Positions 45,708 to 54,417 of a stretch of DNA of 64,000 bases are shown here, one piece after another; the stretch's first letter is position 1; every line of letters begins with the position of its first letter. Origin of the DNA: Myroides albus. GTDB taxonomy: Bacteria > Bacteroidota > Bacteroidia > Flavobacteriales > Flavobacteriaceae. Below the pieces are notes generated by a model. That model had not been told where the DNA came from and did not search any database. It worked only from the letters and a program-made list of their open reading frames with translations. The DNA is taken from assembly GCF_009711045.1 (NCBI RefSeq), contig NZ_WMJX01000005.1, positions 1 to 64,000 on the forward strand, written 5' to 3'. A program made the position numbers and the translations under genes.

Positions 45708-47096
45708 TTAAAAATAGGCTGTTAATCTAAATCCTAAACTCATATAGTTAAATGGTTGATGAAAAGTATTGATCTGAGAATCACCTTCTTCTAATATTGA
45801 TTTGTTGATTGTATATTTCATTTTCGCTTGGCTGTGATTAAAGTCAGAATATAGAGTTACACCTAAATTATCTGTTATATTGTAAGTCAGAGCCATACCA
45901 GCAGTAAATTGGAATGTGTCAGCTGGTTTGTATGATGCAATTTGCAGTTGTCCATTCTCCAAGTCTGGAATATCGATATCAGATGAACGTACTTTTAAAG
46001 AGATGTTTCCATCTGCTCCTGTGCTATATCCTCCTAAAGCCTTAAGCATAAGGTTCCACTTTTCTCCGAAGTGAAAAGCATAGTAAGGCCCCACAGAGAA
46101 GGTTAGGTTACCCATTGATTCAGATAGTACTTTTGCATCAATTTGATGATTCTCTGGTGCGCTTAGTTTTTCTTCGGAAAAGGGAAAACTCGCTACCATT
46201 ATTTGCCCTCCGATTCCCCAATGCCTATTGAAGAAATAAGCACCTTCCAATCCTGCTTCCCATCCCATTTTGGCAAGTGATTCATTATCTTCTGTTTCTA
46301 CTAAGCTGGCTAAGCCACTTGTGTAACCTACTTTAATGGATAAGAAAGAGGGGTTTTCATTACCTTCATATTTAGAGAGTAAGCTCAAGTTGTCGCCTTT
46401 GTTTCCATAAATTTTATCTACAAAAAAGTAAGCTAATTGGGTAGATAATATACCAATACCTGCGCCCGCTAATACATCTGGTGCCCAGTGGCGATTGTTT
46501 AGGCTTCTTCCTACTCCTGTCATCGTCGCTATTCCATATCCTCCTATAGCATACGCAGGATTGACAAGACCATATTCTTTGTCTAAAAATGCTGCATTGG
46601 CAAATGCCATGGCTGTATGACCTGATGGAAATGAGTTTTTCGTGGATCCATCTGGTCGTTCAACTTTGGCTGTATATTTAATACCATTTACAAGAATAGC
46701 CATTATAGCCATACTTGTAGCATAGGATATTGTAGTTCTTTTTATGTTATTTCTTCCTTGTACGCCAGCTGCCTTTAGTCCAAAAGTTGCAGCTGCTGGT
46801 ACGTACTGGAAATAATCGTCATATTTGTATTTGAAAGTTGGAATATAGCGATTTCTTATTTCGCGTATATCTTCTTTGCTGTGCCAAGTTGCAGCTGAAG
46901 CTCCAAAGAATACGGTAGGTACTAAGGCAATTTTAGTTACCTCACGATCCCAGAAGTTTTTGTTGTTGGCTACTGACAGATTTAATTTCTCCGCAGTTAA
47001 TTCTTTTACAAGATCTTTATCTGATTGTTTTATATGTTGTGCGAACGATTTTGTTCCCAATAAGATTATAACGAATAGATAACACTGAATCTTCAT
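45708..47096 (-). CDS. PAP2-family phosphatase with C-terminal outer-membrane barrel
   Basis: 462 residues from ATG 47096 (MKIQCYLFVIILLGTKSFAQ, a signal peptide). A TTG six codons earlier is excluded because it lies in the -7 element. The PAP2 motifs are complete: KVERPDGSTKNSF, PSGHTAMAF and RSLNNRHWAPDVLAGAGIG (residues about 145-215). From about residue 250 the sequence turns to alternating strands (WEAGLEGAYFFNRHWGIGGQIMVASF) and ends in FRLTAYF, as in outer-membrane beta-barrels. It probably dephosphorylates lipid phosphates (lipid A, undecaprenyl or phospholipid) at the outer membrane; which one is unknown. Confidence 0.87.
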   Translation of the reverse strand: MKIQCYLFVIILLGTKSFAQHIKQSDKDLVKELTAEKLNLSVANNKNFWDREVTKIALVPTVFFGASAATWHSKEDIREIRNRYIPTFKYKYDDYFQYVPAAATFGLKAAGVQGRNNIKRTTISYATSMAIMAILVNGIKYTAKVERPDGSTKNSFPSGHTAMAFANAAFLDKEYGLVNPAYAIGGYGIATMTGVGRSLNNRHWAPDVLAGAGIGILSTQLAYFFVDKIYGNKGDNLSLLSKYEGNENPSFLSIKVGYTSGLASLVETEDNESLAKMGWEAGLEGAYFFNRHWGIGGQIMVASFPFSEEKLSAPENHQIDAKVLSESMGNLTFSVGPYYAFHFGEKWNLMLKALGGYSTGADGNISLKVRSSDIDIPDLENGQLQIASYKPADTFQFTAGMALTYNITDNLGVTLYSDFNHSQAKMKYTINKSILEEGDSQINTFHQPFNYMSLGFRLTAYF

Positions 47097-47111
47097 ATTG
47101 CTTTTTTTGTG

Positions 47112-47119
47112 CAAATGTA
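47112..47119 (-). promoter_or_regulatory. -7 promoter element of the PAP2 gene
   Basis: TACATTTG on the minus strand, 15 nt before the ATG, so the mRNA leader would be about ten bases. Confidence 0.55.
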
Positions 47120-47325
47120 GTTGGATATTTGTTTTTTAAATGATTGTTTTACAGTGTTTTATATAGATGGTTTTAGTGTTTTTTTAAATGCTTTTGTCTA
47201 AAACAAATGCCATTTAAGGTCTTGTGAAAAGCTAATAATTGGCATAATAATTGGTCTATAAGTAGCTAATAACTATACAATTCGTATAGTTGCATGGCTA
47301 TTTATTAACTAAAGGTATATAAGTG

Positions 47326-47505
47326 ATGGTAAGTAAGAGTTCTGTTAAGCGAAGTTTAGCCCTTGTTATCCTTGTCGTTATTATTATCCTGATCTTGGAC
47401 TTGTTTGACGTGTTCAAGAAGTATAAGTTTAGCATTAGTATTTTCTGCTATATAGTATTGTTGATTGCGATTGGTTACTATATCTATAAGATGAAGAAGA
47501 AATAA
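47326..47505 (+). CDS. Small membrane protein, unknown function
   Basis: 59 residues from ATG 47326 (a GTG sits just before). There are two hydrophobic helices (LALVILVVIIILILDLF and FSISIFCYIVLLIAIGYYIY) separated by a short basic loop, with lysines at both ends, so both termini are likely cytoplasmic. It is followed by a perfect terminator hairpin 1 nt after the stop, which supports expression. No family recognised. Confidence 0.6.
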   Translation: MVSKSSVKRSLALVILVVIIILILDLFDVFKKYKFSISIFCYIVLLIAIGYYIYKMKKK

Positions 47506-47537
47506 AAAAGGTCTATGAACAATTTCATAGACCTTTT
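47506..47537. terminator. Bidirectional terminator
   Basis: A perfect 14-bp stem (47506-47519 with 47524-47537), loop CAAT, between the small membrane protein and the convergent KAS III-like gene. Confidence 0.9.
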
Positions 47538-47542
47538 GATTT

Positions 47543-48601
47543 TTATAGTTGATAAACAAATGCGTTTATATTCATACCTGCACCTACTGATGCAAATAGT
47601 AATATATCTCCTTTTTCAAGTTGATGATGATCAATTTGTTTATTAATAATCATATCATATAGGGTTGGGAGAGTAGCGACACTACTATTGCCTAATTTGT
47701 GAATATTCATAGGCATGACATATTCAGGCATCTCCATATTGTATAATTCAAAAAAGCGCTTAACGATGGCTTCATCCATTTTCTCATTGGCTTGGTGAAT
47801 CATCACTTTCTTAATTTTCGATATCGGCACCCCACTTTTGTCCATACAGGCTTTCATAGCCAGTGGTACACAAGTAAGAGCAAATTCGTATATCTTTCGC
47901 CCGTACATTTTGATGTATTTTGTATCAGGATCTAAGTCAGGATGATATGATTTGCCGTAGTGTATAAAGAAAGCTTCTTCTAATGTGTAGCTTGCACTGT
48001 TTACTGCAAGAATACCACCTTCTTCAGTTTTACTTTCAAATATTGTCGCTCCAGCACCATCAGCGTAAATCATTGAATCTCTATCGTGTAAGTCTATTGT
48101 GCGAGACAATGTCTCCGCTCCAATAATCAAACAGCGTTTGGCTAAACCGGATTGCATCATGGCATAAGCATTAATCACTCCTTGTAACCATCCCGGACAA
48201 CCAAACAGCATATCGTAGGCAATACAGTTGGGGTTTTTGATTTTTAAATTGTGTTTGACACGCGATGCTAAACTTGGGACATTGTCCGATTGTATTGTAC
48301 CGTGTTTAATATCACCAAAGTTGTGCGCAAAAATAATTTGATCTATCGTCTCAGGGTCGATGTGAGCATTTTCGATTGCTTTTTGTGCTGCAATGGTTCC
48401 TATATCAGAAGTGGTTAGATTGTTTTCAACATATCTGCGTTCTTCTATTCCCGTAATCATTTGTAGCTTCTTAGCTATTCTCTGATTGTTGTCGTTGAAT
48501 GGCTTACCGCTCTCATCTCTAAAGTCAAATTGGTCAAAATCATTATTGGTGATTACTTGAGTTGGGATGTAGCAGCCTGAGCCAATAATTTTTATATTCA
48601 T
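47543..48601 (-). CDS. Beta-ketoacyl-ACP synthase III-like protein
   Basis: 352 residues from ATG 48601 (MNIKIIGSGCYIPTQVITNND); a 5' extension of 21 codons is not typical of the family. The KAS III triad is present: cysteine in LFGCPGWLQGV, histidine in VMIHQANEKMDEA and asparagine in HKLGNSSVATLP. It condenses an acyl-CoA with a malonyl carrier. It is far from other fab genes and differs from housekeeping FabH, so it may start a special lipid or secondary-metabolite chain; that remains an inference. Confidence 0.88.
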   Translation of the reverse strand: MNIKIIGSGCYIPTQVITNNDFDQFDFRDESGKPFNDNNQRIAKKLQMITGIEERRYVENNLTTSDIGTIAAQKAIENAHIDPETIDQIIFAHNFGDIKHGTIQSDNVPSLASRVKHNLKIKNPNCIAYDMLFGCPGWLQGVINAYAMMQSGLAKRCLIIGAETLSRTIDLHDRDSMIYADGAGATIFESKTEEGGILAVNSASYTLEEAFFIHYGKSYHPDLDPDTKYIKMYGRKIYEFALTCVPLAMKACMDKSGVPISKIKKVMIHQANEKMDEAIVKRFFELYNMEMPEYVMPMNIHKLGNSSVATLPTLYDMIINKQIDHHQLEKGDILLFASVGAGMNINAFVYQL

Positions 48602-48733
48602 AATTATAGGAGGTTGTTTTTGTTTCTTATCCGTAAACTTAGCGTAATTATCATATAATGACAAGATAATAGTTATTTTATTTAGAAGTTGATGAGGTTT
48701 TTATATGCAGAGCAAGAAGTTGTGAAAATGTGT

Positions 48734-49777
48734 TTATTTTTGATGTAATTTGTCTCTATATTGTTCAAAGTACTTTACTGTGTCTTGCTCATCCATCTTT
48801 TTGTAGTAGTCAATGATGTAGTTTAAGTAAGCTTCATTAGGCTTAAATTCAAAGTGCATTTTTTGGCTAAAGCTTTTGTAGTTTTCTTCGACTAATTTTG
48901 GGTTCTCTTTTATTTGCTTGAAATTTATACCAAATCCTTCAAAGATATATCTAAGTCCGTCTAAGTTTCCTTTTAAGGGAATGCTTCCGTGATCCTCTCC
49001 TTCGTATTGAACGTATTTATAACTTAAATTTTTTAGTTTCGTCTTAGTCATATACTGGTTGTATTCTTGAATACTTGAGTAATGTTCTTTTTGTCCACCT
49101 TTATTTTGAGATTCGTCTACTTGTGTCACAAAGAGTTTTCTATTTTTAAAATCTTTGGTTGGGTTCAACTCATATTGCTTTAACATATACTGCCCATCCC
49201 ACCAGATACTTGGGTCATGTACGATATAGGCATGAAACATATCGGTGTAGTTTAACAAGTTGTTAAGTGCAGTAATTCCTCCAAAGGAATGTCCAATTAG
49301 TACGTTATAGCCCATAGTTCTATAATTCTCATTGATGTAAGGCATCAATTCTTTTTCTATAAAGCTAAAGAAGTTCGCATTACCGCCGCTTTCTCCCTTG
49401 ATTTTACTCTTTTGAGCCTCTGTCATATTTTCTTCTTTTCGCGTACTCGGGGTAAGATCTCTCGTGCGATTAGTATTTACAATACCTACGACAATCATTT
49501 CAGGAATACTTGGATAAGGGTACTTCGAAAGTTTTTCGACATAAGCAGTTAAATAGTTGAAGTTTGATTCACCGTCAAGTAGGTAAATCACGGGATATTG
49601 TTGAGGTGTAATGGTTGTGTCTGTATAACTTTTAGGCAAGTAAATTTGTATTTCTCTGTCTTCGTTAAGTTGCTTAGAGTTTAGTTTATACATTTTGCCA
49701 ATTGCAATGTCATTTTGTGCTTTTGCAGCTATTGTACTTAAAGAAAGTACTGCTAATAATAATAGTTTTCGAAACAT
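48734..49777 (-). CDS. Secreted alpha/beta-hydrolase esterase (putative esterase family)
   Basis: 347 residues with signal peptide MFRKLLLLAVLSLSTIAAKA. The nucleophile elbow GHSFGG lies near residue 162; YPVIYLLDGESNFNYLTAYVEKLSKY and IVVGIVNTNRTRDLTPS are typical of the esterase-D/IroE-like family, which cleaves esters such as siderophores. The last third (after about residue 275) is a helical extension with a possible TPR-like pair. Transcribed alone. Confidence 0.87.
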   Translation of the reverse strand: MFRKLLLLAVLSLSTIAAKAQNDIAIGKMYKLNSKQLNEDREIQIYLPKSYTDTTITPQQYPVIYLLDGESNFNYLTAYVEKLSKYPYPSIPEMIVVGIVNTNRTRDLTPSTRKEENMTEAQKSKIKGESGGNANFFSFIEKELMPYINENYRTMGYNVLIGHSFGGITALNNLLNYTDMFHAYIVHDPSIWWDGQYMLKQYELNPTKDFKNRKLFVTQVDESQNKGGQKEHYSSIQEYNQYMTKTKLKNLSYKYVQYEGEDHGSIPLKGNLDGLRYIFEGFGINFKQIKENPKLVEENYKSFSQKMHFEFKPNEAYLNYIIDYYKKMDEQDTVKYFEQYRDKLHQK

Positions 49778-50657
49778 AATAAGTGGTTTTATCCTTGCAA
49801 ATATAATTGTTTAAAACAATTCTAAATAACAAAATGAGATTAAATAGCCGTTTTTGTCTCTCTACTCTTTCTGTAAACTGGCATAATGTGGTTTTTAAGA
49901 CAGCTATATTTTGTCACAATTATGCACACTACTTTTTAGTTGATTATTGTCGTTTAAGTATAGAGCAGAAGTTCCGTTTCTCTTGATGAGTAGAATATCT
50001 GTTTTTTATTGTAATTGTTTTAGTTCCAAAAGGTGGAATCGCTAAAGTCATCCTCTGATTTAGTCAGTCGCAGTTTCCTTTTAGGGATTTCCTATGAGGA
50101 ATACTTTAAAAAAAAGAAGGATGTTTTTTTATAGAATTGTAGTTTTATATCACTGTTTTTTTAGAAAAACAGGTGTTTTGTCTTGTTTTTGTTTCTTTAA
50201 TAGCTGCTTTTGTTGTCTTTTATTTCTTAAAAGCAAAAAAAAGGGTTTTTTTTTTATTGTATTATTTGGTGTAATGTACTGTTTTTTAGGTAATTAATGT
50301 TGTTGTTGGTAAATATGTTGATTTGAAATAAGGCTCTTATCCTTAGTAAATAGGCGGGTTGCAGCGAGATCGTAGGACACTTCTGGGACAATAGTAGGAC
50401 AATAACGCGAAAAATAGGGCTTTTGCCCATTCATTGTCCTATTATTAATGGTTGATGGATTTATTATATTTTATACACCTCTGAAGGTATATGGATGTAG
50501 GTTTGTCGTATTACTGGTTGATTAACTGTGTTTTTTAGGATGCAATTGTCTTTCTGCTTTGGGTTCTCTATTGGCAGTATTGCTTTTTGTTTTTTAAATC
50601 ACTTTGTATACTGTGTAAGTACAGTATATACTCTTATTTTTGTGATATAATTACGCG
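49778..50657. other. T-rich non-coding region upstream of the nuclease-helicase
   Basis: About 880 nt without a gene that I trust. A 67-codon frame from ATG 50094 is Cys/Phe-rich because of poly-T runs. At 50390-50446 there is a 14-bp imperfect inverted repeat around a small GGGC/GCCC hairpin, described separately. The base composition differs from neighbouring spacers, suggesting acquired DNA. Confidence 0.5.
50390..50446. repeat. Inverted repeat with nested hairpin
   Basis: 50390-50403 pairs with 50433-50446 over 14 bp with one G-T, and GGGC (50417-50420) pairs with GCCC (50425-50428) inside. It contains a second copy of a GGGACAATAG/TAGGACAATA-like run at its left edge. Confidence 0.55.
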
Positions 50658-53600
50658 ATGATGAAACTTAGGAACTCTACTGACTTTTTCTTTTCTTCTC
50701 TGTGTGAAATCGCACAGAAAGTCGAAGGCACTTCCATACGATTGAATTACCTTCGATTAAAAGGGCTTTTAGATAAGGTTACCAAAGAGATTGTAAGAGA
50801 TGAGAAGATTGTTTTTTCCAATTTGTTTAGTCGACTGGCTTTTATTTGTAGTAAGTATAAAGTATCCACGGTAATTCACGAATTTAGAATTGTTTCGAAT
50901 GAGATTTACCGCTATGATGAAAGGGATTTAGAATCTTGGTTTATTACATATTGGAAGGATGTTAACTTGTTTTTATCTCAAGTAAGCGGTGTACCAGTAC
51001 CTTATGTAAATACTTGCTTTTTCTCCGAAGTCGATTGTAGGAAAGCAAGTGCGACTAAGTATTTTGATAGCTATTTGGAACGGGTAAAGGTGTCGTTGGT
51101 CAATAGAGATGACAATTTTATTTATTGTCTTAGATTGGATATCAACGAAGTCATAAAGGTAAAAGTTCACGATGGAGAAATGAGTACACCATTTACTTCT
51201 CTGCCTCACTTTCCATTGCAATCCTTACTCTATTTAGTACATATTCACATCGATAGCAATGATGTTTATTATCCTTCTGTGATCGTTTTAGAGCCTGATT
51301 ATCTTATAGATGTATCTGCAATAGCGGAGTGTAATCAAGATTTTGGATTATCTCCTTTACTTTTCTTGAAATCAAAGATGGATGCGATTCCCAATACCAA
51401 GCACCTATTGATCGGTAACTTTGCTAACTTGGTAATGGATGAGGTTGTGAATAATTTTTACAATCAAGGAGTGAACTTTGATTCTCTATTTCAAAAGCAC
51501 TTTGAGAATTATCCATTTGAACATTTGTTTTGTAGGGATATTCAATCAGTGGAGCATTTTAGGGAATATCAAGAGGCTTGCCAAATGCACTTTAGACACA
51601 TATCTAAGGTAGTTCAGGAAGACTTTACCTACTATGGTTTACGCGATATTGATAATATTGCTCTGGAACCTTCATTTTTGAATAATGTATTTGGGTTACA
51701 GGGTCGTTTGGATCTGTTCTACGATAATCCCAATAACGATCGGTCTGCTGTCATTATTGAACTCAAATCAGGAAGTACTGCATATCCTGACTACGGTACA
51801 AATATTAAGGATAATCACAATACACAGTTATTTTTATACTACTTGATGATTAGTGAATCATTGGGGATTTCGTTTAAGAATATTGCCAATCAACAATATA
51901 TTAAGGGGTATATTCTATATAGTAAGGTTAGTTCTAACAATCTTCGTTCTGACCATATTAATTTAGAAAGAGTACAGGAGATTTGCGAACTTAGAAATCG
52001 CATTATCTTGAATGAGAAGATGATACAGAGTGGAGATCTCAATAAGGTAAGCGCGGTATTTCGCGGTTTAAACGTAGAGTCTATTGTAAACAAACCGACT
52101 AATGACAAGTTTAAGAATATTTTAGAAAAGCAATACAAAGCATTTGTAGAGCCGATCTATGGGGCAACGATTTTACAACAAGCTTATTTTTACAGTTTTT
52201 ACAGTTTTGTAGCTCGCGAACAAAACCACAGCAAATTAGGAGATGGTCGTAGAGAAGGGGTTTATTCTCTTGCAAGTCTTTGGAATCAAACATTTCATGA
52301 GAAAGAAGATGCATATAGTATTTTTTATGATTTAGTTATTAGTCAGAACGAAGTGGATACTGATCAAAAAAAGATAGTCTTTAAAAGACCTCTTATTGGC
52401 GATGGTTTTGCCAGTTTTAGGGTTGGCGATTCTTGTGTTTTATATCCATTTGAGAGCACTGAGGATACAGCTGTAAAGCACCGTATTTTTAAAGTCGTGA
52501 TTAAGAGTATTACACAAGAGAGTATTGAAGTTGCACTGAGATATAGGCAGAATAATAAAGCTTATTTCAACCGATATCAAAAATGGGCATTAGAAAAAGA
52601 CTTTATGGACTCTGGCTTTAATAGTATGTATCGCAGTCTATACGAGTTTATGAAAGGCAGTTCACATAAGAAAGACCTTTTATTAGGGGTAGAAAAACCT
52701 AAGCAAAAAACTCCTTATGCTTTTCACAAAGACTATCTGTCTGTAGAGCAAAACAGGATTCTCACAAATATTCTTTCTTGTGATGATTACTTTATTCTGA
52801 ATGGGCCTCCGGGAACAGGAAAGACCTCTCATATTATCAAAGAGTTAATCAAGGAGCTTTACCAAAATTCTCGTGTAAATATCTTGGTGTTATCTTATAC
52901 AAATCGGGCGGTCGATGAGTTGTCATCTGCCGTATGCGAGGCATTGTCTGATTATGATGTAGAATACCCCTTTATTCGCATAGGAAGTGAACATTCTTGT
53001 GAGGTTGATTATCACAAGTATTTGCTTAAAAATACGATTGCTATGAAAAAGGAAGCTCTGGAACTTCAAGGCAAAACATTTTCGCGAAAAAGTTTGATGC
53101 ATTTGGTTCAAGCGCAACGTGTTTTCTTGTCAACTGTAGCTACTATCAATAATCAGTCAGACTTGCTGGCCATGAAGAAGTTTGATATGATCATTATTGA
53201 CGAGGCATCACAAATATTAGAACCTCAAATAGTGGGGATTTTGGCTAATTGCAAGCGATTTGTTATGATTGGGGATCACAAGCAATTGCCTGCTATTGTT
53301 TTGCAAAATGATGAATTAGCAAAGACTAATAACACTATGCTTGAAGGCATAGGTCTGTACACGCATAGCAATTCCCTGTTTGAACGCCTGTATAATTATT
53401 GTGTGAAAGAGCGATTAGATTATGCTTGTGACACGCTTACTTTTCAAGGACGTATGCACAAGTCTATTGCTGAGTTTCCCAATGAGGTATTTTATGACGG
53501 TATTTTGAAAGAGGCTTTTGAGTTGAGTAATTTGTCACAAGAGGCCAAAGGGTACTTGGCAAGACAAGTCAGAATGATGGACTTCAAACCCTGTAGTGCA

Positions 53601-54125
53601 AATGCGTTAGATCAATTATTAGCTTCTAAGCGAATGCTATTTTTAGACGTAGAAGATCAAGCAGGTCAAAGTTTTGCTAAAGCCAATGAATTAGAGGCTG
53701 ATTTGGTGGTCGAGGTGATTAAGCGGCTAATCTCCTTATATGATGTTAATCAACGACCTCTTGATGTCATCAAGCAAATTGGCGTTATTGCACCTTTTAA
53801 GAATCAAATAGCACTTATTAGATCAAAGTTGGAATCTCTGAATATCGCTAATAGCAACGAACTGATAGTCGATACAGTGGAGCGTTTTCAAGGAGGTCAA
53901 AAGGATATTATTATCTACTCGCTGACAGTAAGTGACCCTTATCAACTGGAGAGTTTGGTGAATCTCAATGAGGAGCAATCTGTTGATAGGAAACTAAACG
54001 TAGCTCTGACTCGTGCCAAAGAACAGATGATTATCGTGGGTAATAGTAAAGTGGTTAGTGAAGATCCCATATATATGCAATTAATTGAGTATCTAATTTC
54101 TAATTCAAGTTATCAACAATTGTAA
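50658..54125 (+). CDS. Dna2-like nuclease-helicase (PD-(D/E)XK plus superfamily 1 helicase)
   Basis: 1155 residues. A RecB/Cas4-type nuclease core lies at about 345-395: GLQGRLDLFYD (GxxxRxD-type), IIELKSG and a downstream HNTQLFLYYLM (QxxxY). The C-terminal half is a UPF1/Dna2-type SF1B helicase: Walker A GPPGTGKTSHII (about 714), DEAS box (848), GDHKQLPAIV (871), FQGRMHKSIAEFPNEVF, VERFQGGQKDIII (1072) and ALTRAKEQM (1115). The four-cysteine Fe-S cluster of many such nucleases is not evident. The first 330 residues match nothing I recognise. It precedes an HNH-like gene across a repeat-rich spacer. Role in repair, plasmid control or anti-phage defence cannot be decided from sequence alone. 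Confidence 0.87.
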   Translation: MMKLRNSTDFFFSSLCEIAQKVEGTSIRLNYLRLKGLLDKVTKEIVRDEKIVFSNLFSRLAFICSKYKVSTVIHEFRIVSNEIYRYDERDLESWFITYWKDVNLFLSQVSGVPVPYVNTCFFSEVDCRKASATKYFDSYLERVKVSLVNRDDNFIYCLRLDINEVIKVKVHDGEMSTPFTSLPHFPLQSLLYLVHIHIDSNDVYYPSVIVLEPDYLIDVSAIAECNQDFGLSPLLFLKSKMDAIPNTKHLLIGNFANLVMDEVVNNFYNQGVNFDSLFQKHFENYPFEHLFCRDIQSVEHFREYQEACQMHFRHISKVVQEDFTYYGLRDIDNIALEPSFLNNVFGLQGRLDLFYDNPNNDRSAVIIELKSGSTAYPDYGTNIKDNHNTQLFLYYLMISESLGISFKNIANQQYIKGYILYSKVSSNNLRSDHINLERVQEICELRNRIILNEKMIQSGDLNKVSAVFRGLNVESIVNKPTNDKFKNILEKQYKAFVEPIYGATILQQAYFYSFYSFVAREQNHSKLGDGRREGVYSLASLWNQTFHEKEDAYSIFYDLVISQNEVDTDQKKIVFKRPLIGDGFASFRVGDSCVLYPFESTEDTAVKHRIFKVVIKSITQESIEVALRYRQNNKAYFNRYQKWALEKDFMDSGFNSMYRSLYEFMKGSSHKKDLLLGVEKPKQKTPYAFHKDYLSVEQNRILTNILSCDDYFILNGPPGTGKTSHIIKELIKELYQNSRVNILVLSYTNRAVDELSSAVCEALSDYDVEYPFIRIGSEHSCEVDYHKYLLKNTIAMKKEALELQGKTFSRKSLMHLVQAQRVFLSTVATINNQSDLLAMKKFDMIIIDEASQILEPQIVGILANCKRFVMIGDHKQLPAIVLQNDELAKTNNTMLEGIGLYTHSNSLFERLYNYCVKERLDYACDTLTFQGRMHKSIAEFPNEVFYDGILKEAFELSNLSQEAKGYLARQVRMMDFKPCSANALDQLLASKRMLFLDVEDQAGQSFAKANELEADLVVEVIKRLISLYDVNQRPLDVIKQIGVIAPFKNQIALIRSKLESLNIANSNELIVDTVERFQGGQKDIIIYSLTVSDPYQLESLVNLNEEQSVDRKLNVALTRAKEQMIIVGNSKVVSEDPIYMQLIEYLISNSSYQQL

Positions 54126-54271
54126 ACAAATGATGTTTATAAGTGTTGATAAGATAGGGATAAGATGTTGATAAGTATAAGTGTATTTGTTTATAAAGTT
54201 CTTAATTAATTGAAATTTAGTATTATATGAGTTTTTTAGTTATTAACATATTAGAAAGGCTATGTTGATAA
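54111..54271. repeat. Cluster of four TGTTGATAA / TTATCAACA nonamers
   Basis: TTATCAACA at 54111-54119 (plus strand) and its reverse complement at 54144-54152, 54166-54174 and 54263-54271. Two copies are 22 bp apart. The nonamer is one mismatch from the DnaA-box consensus TTATCCACA. No other copy was found in the window by eye. Confidence 0.55.
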
Positions 54272-54303
54272 CTAAAAGTAGCGGTTGTCTATTCTTTGTA
54301 AGT

Positions 54304-54373
54304 CATTCACAATTAAAGCTCATTATTTGATTGTCATATTTATTTAGCGTTACAATATTTTATATTGTGAATG
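54304..54373. promoter_or_regulatory. Palindromic operator candidate before the HNH-like gene
   Basis: ACAATAT-TTT-ATATTGT (54352-54368) is a perfect 7+7 palindrome. In addition CATTCACAAT (54304-54313) is repeated inverted as ATTGTGAATG (54364-54373). The pair lies 45-115 nt before ATG 54418. Confidence 0.45.
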
Positions 54374-54417
54374 TTTTTTGTAGTTAAAACATTGAATTGA
54401 TAAATAAATGAGAGATT

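Noticed and set aside
50094-50297. 67-codon Cys/Phe-rich frame
   Set aside because: The composition follows from poly-T tracts; hydrophobic but without helix boundaries or a family. A real small protein cannot be fully excluded.
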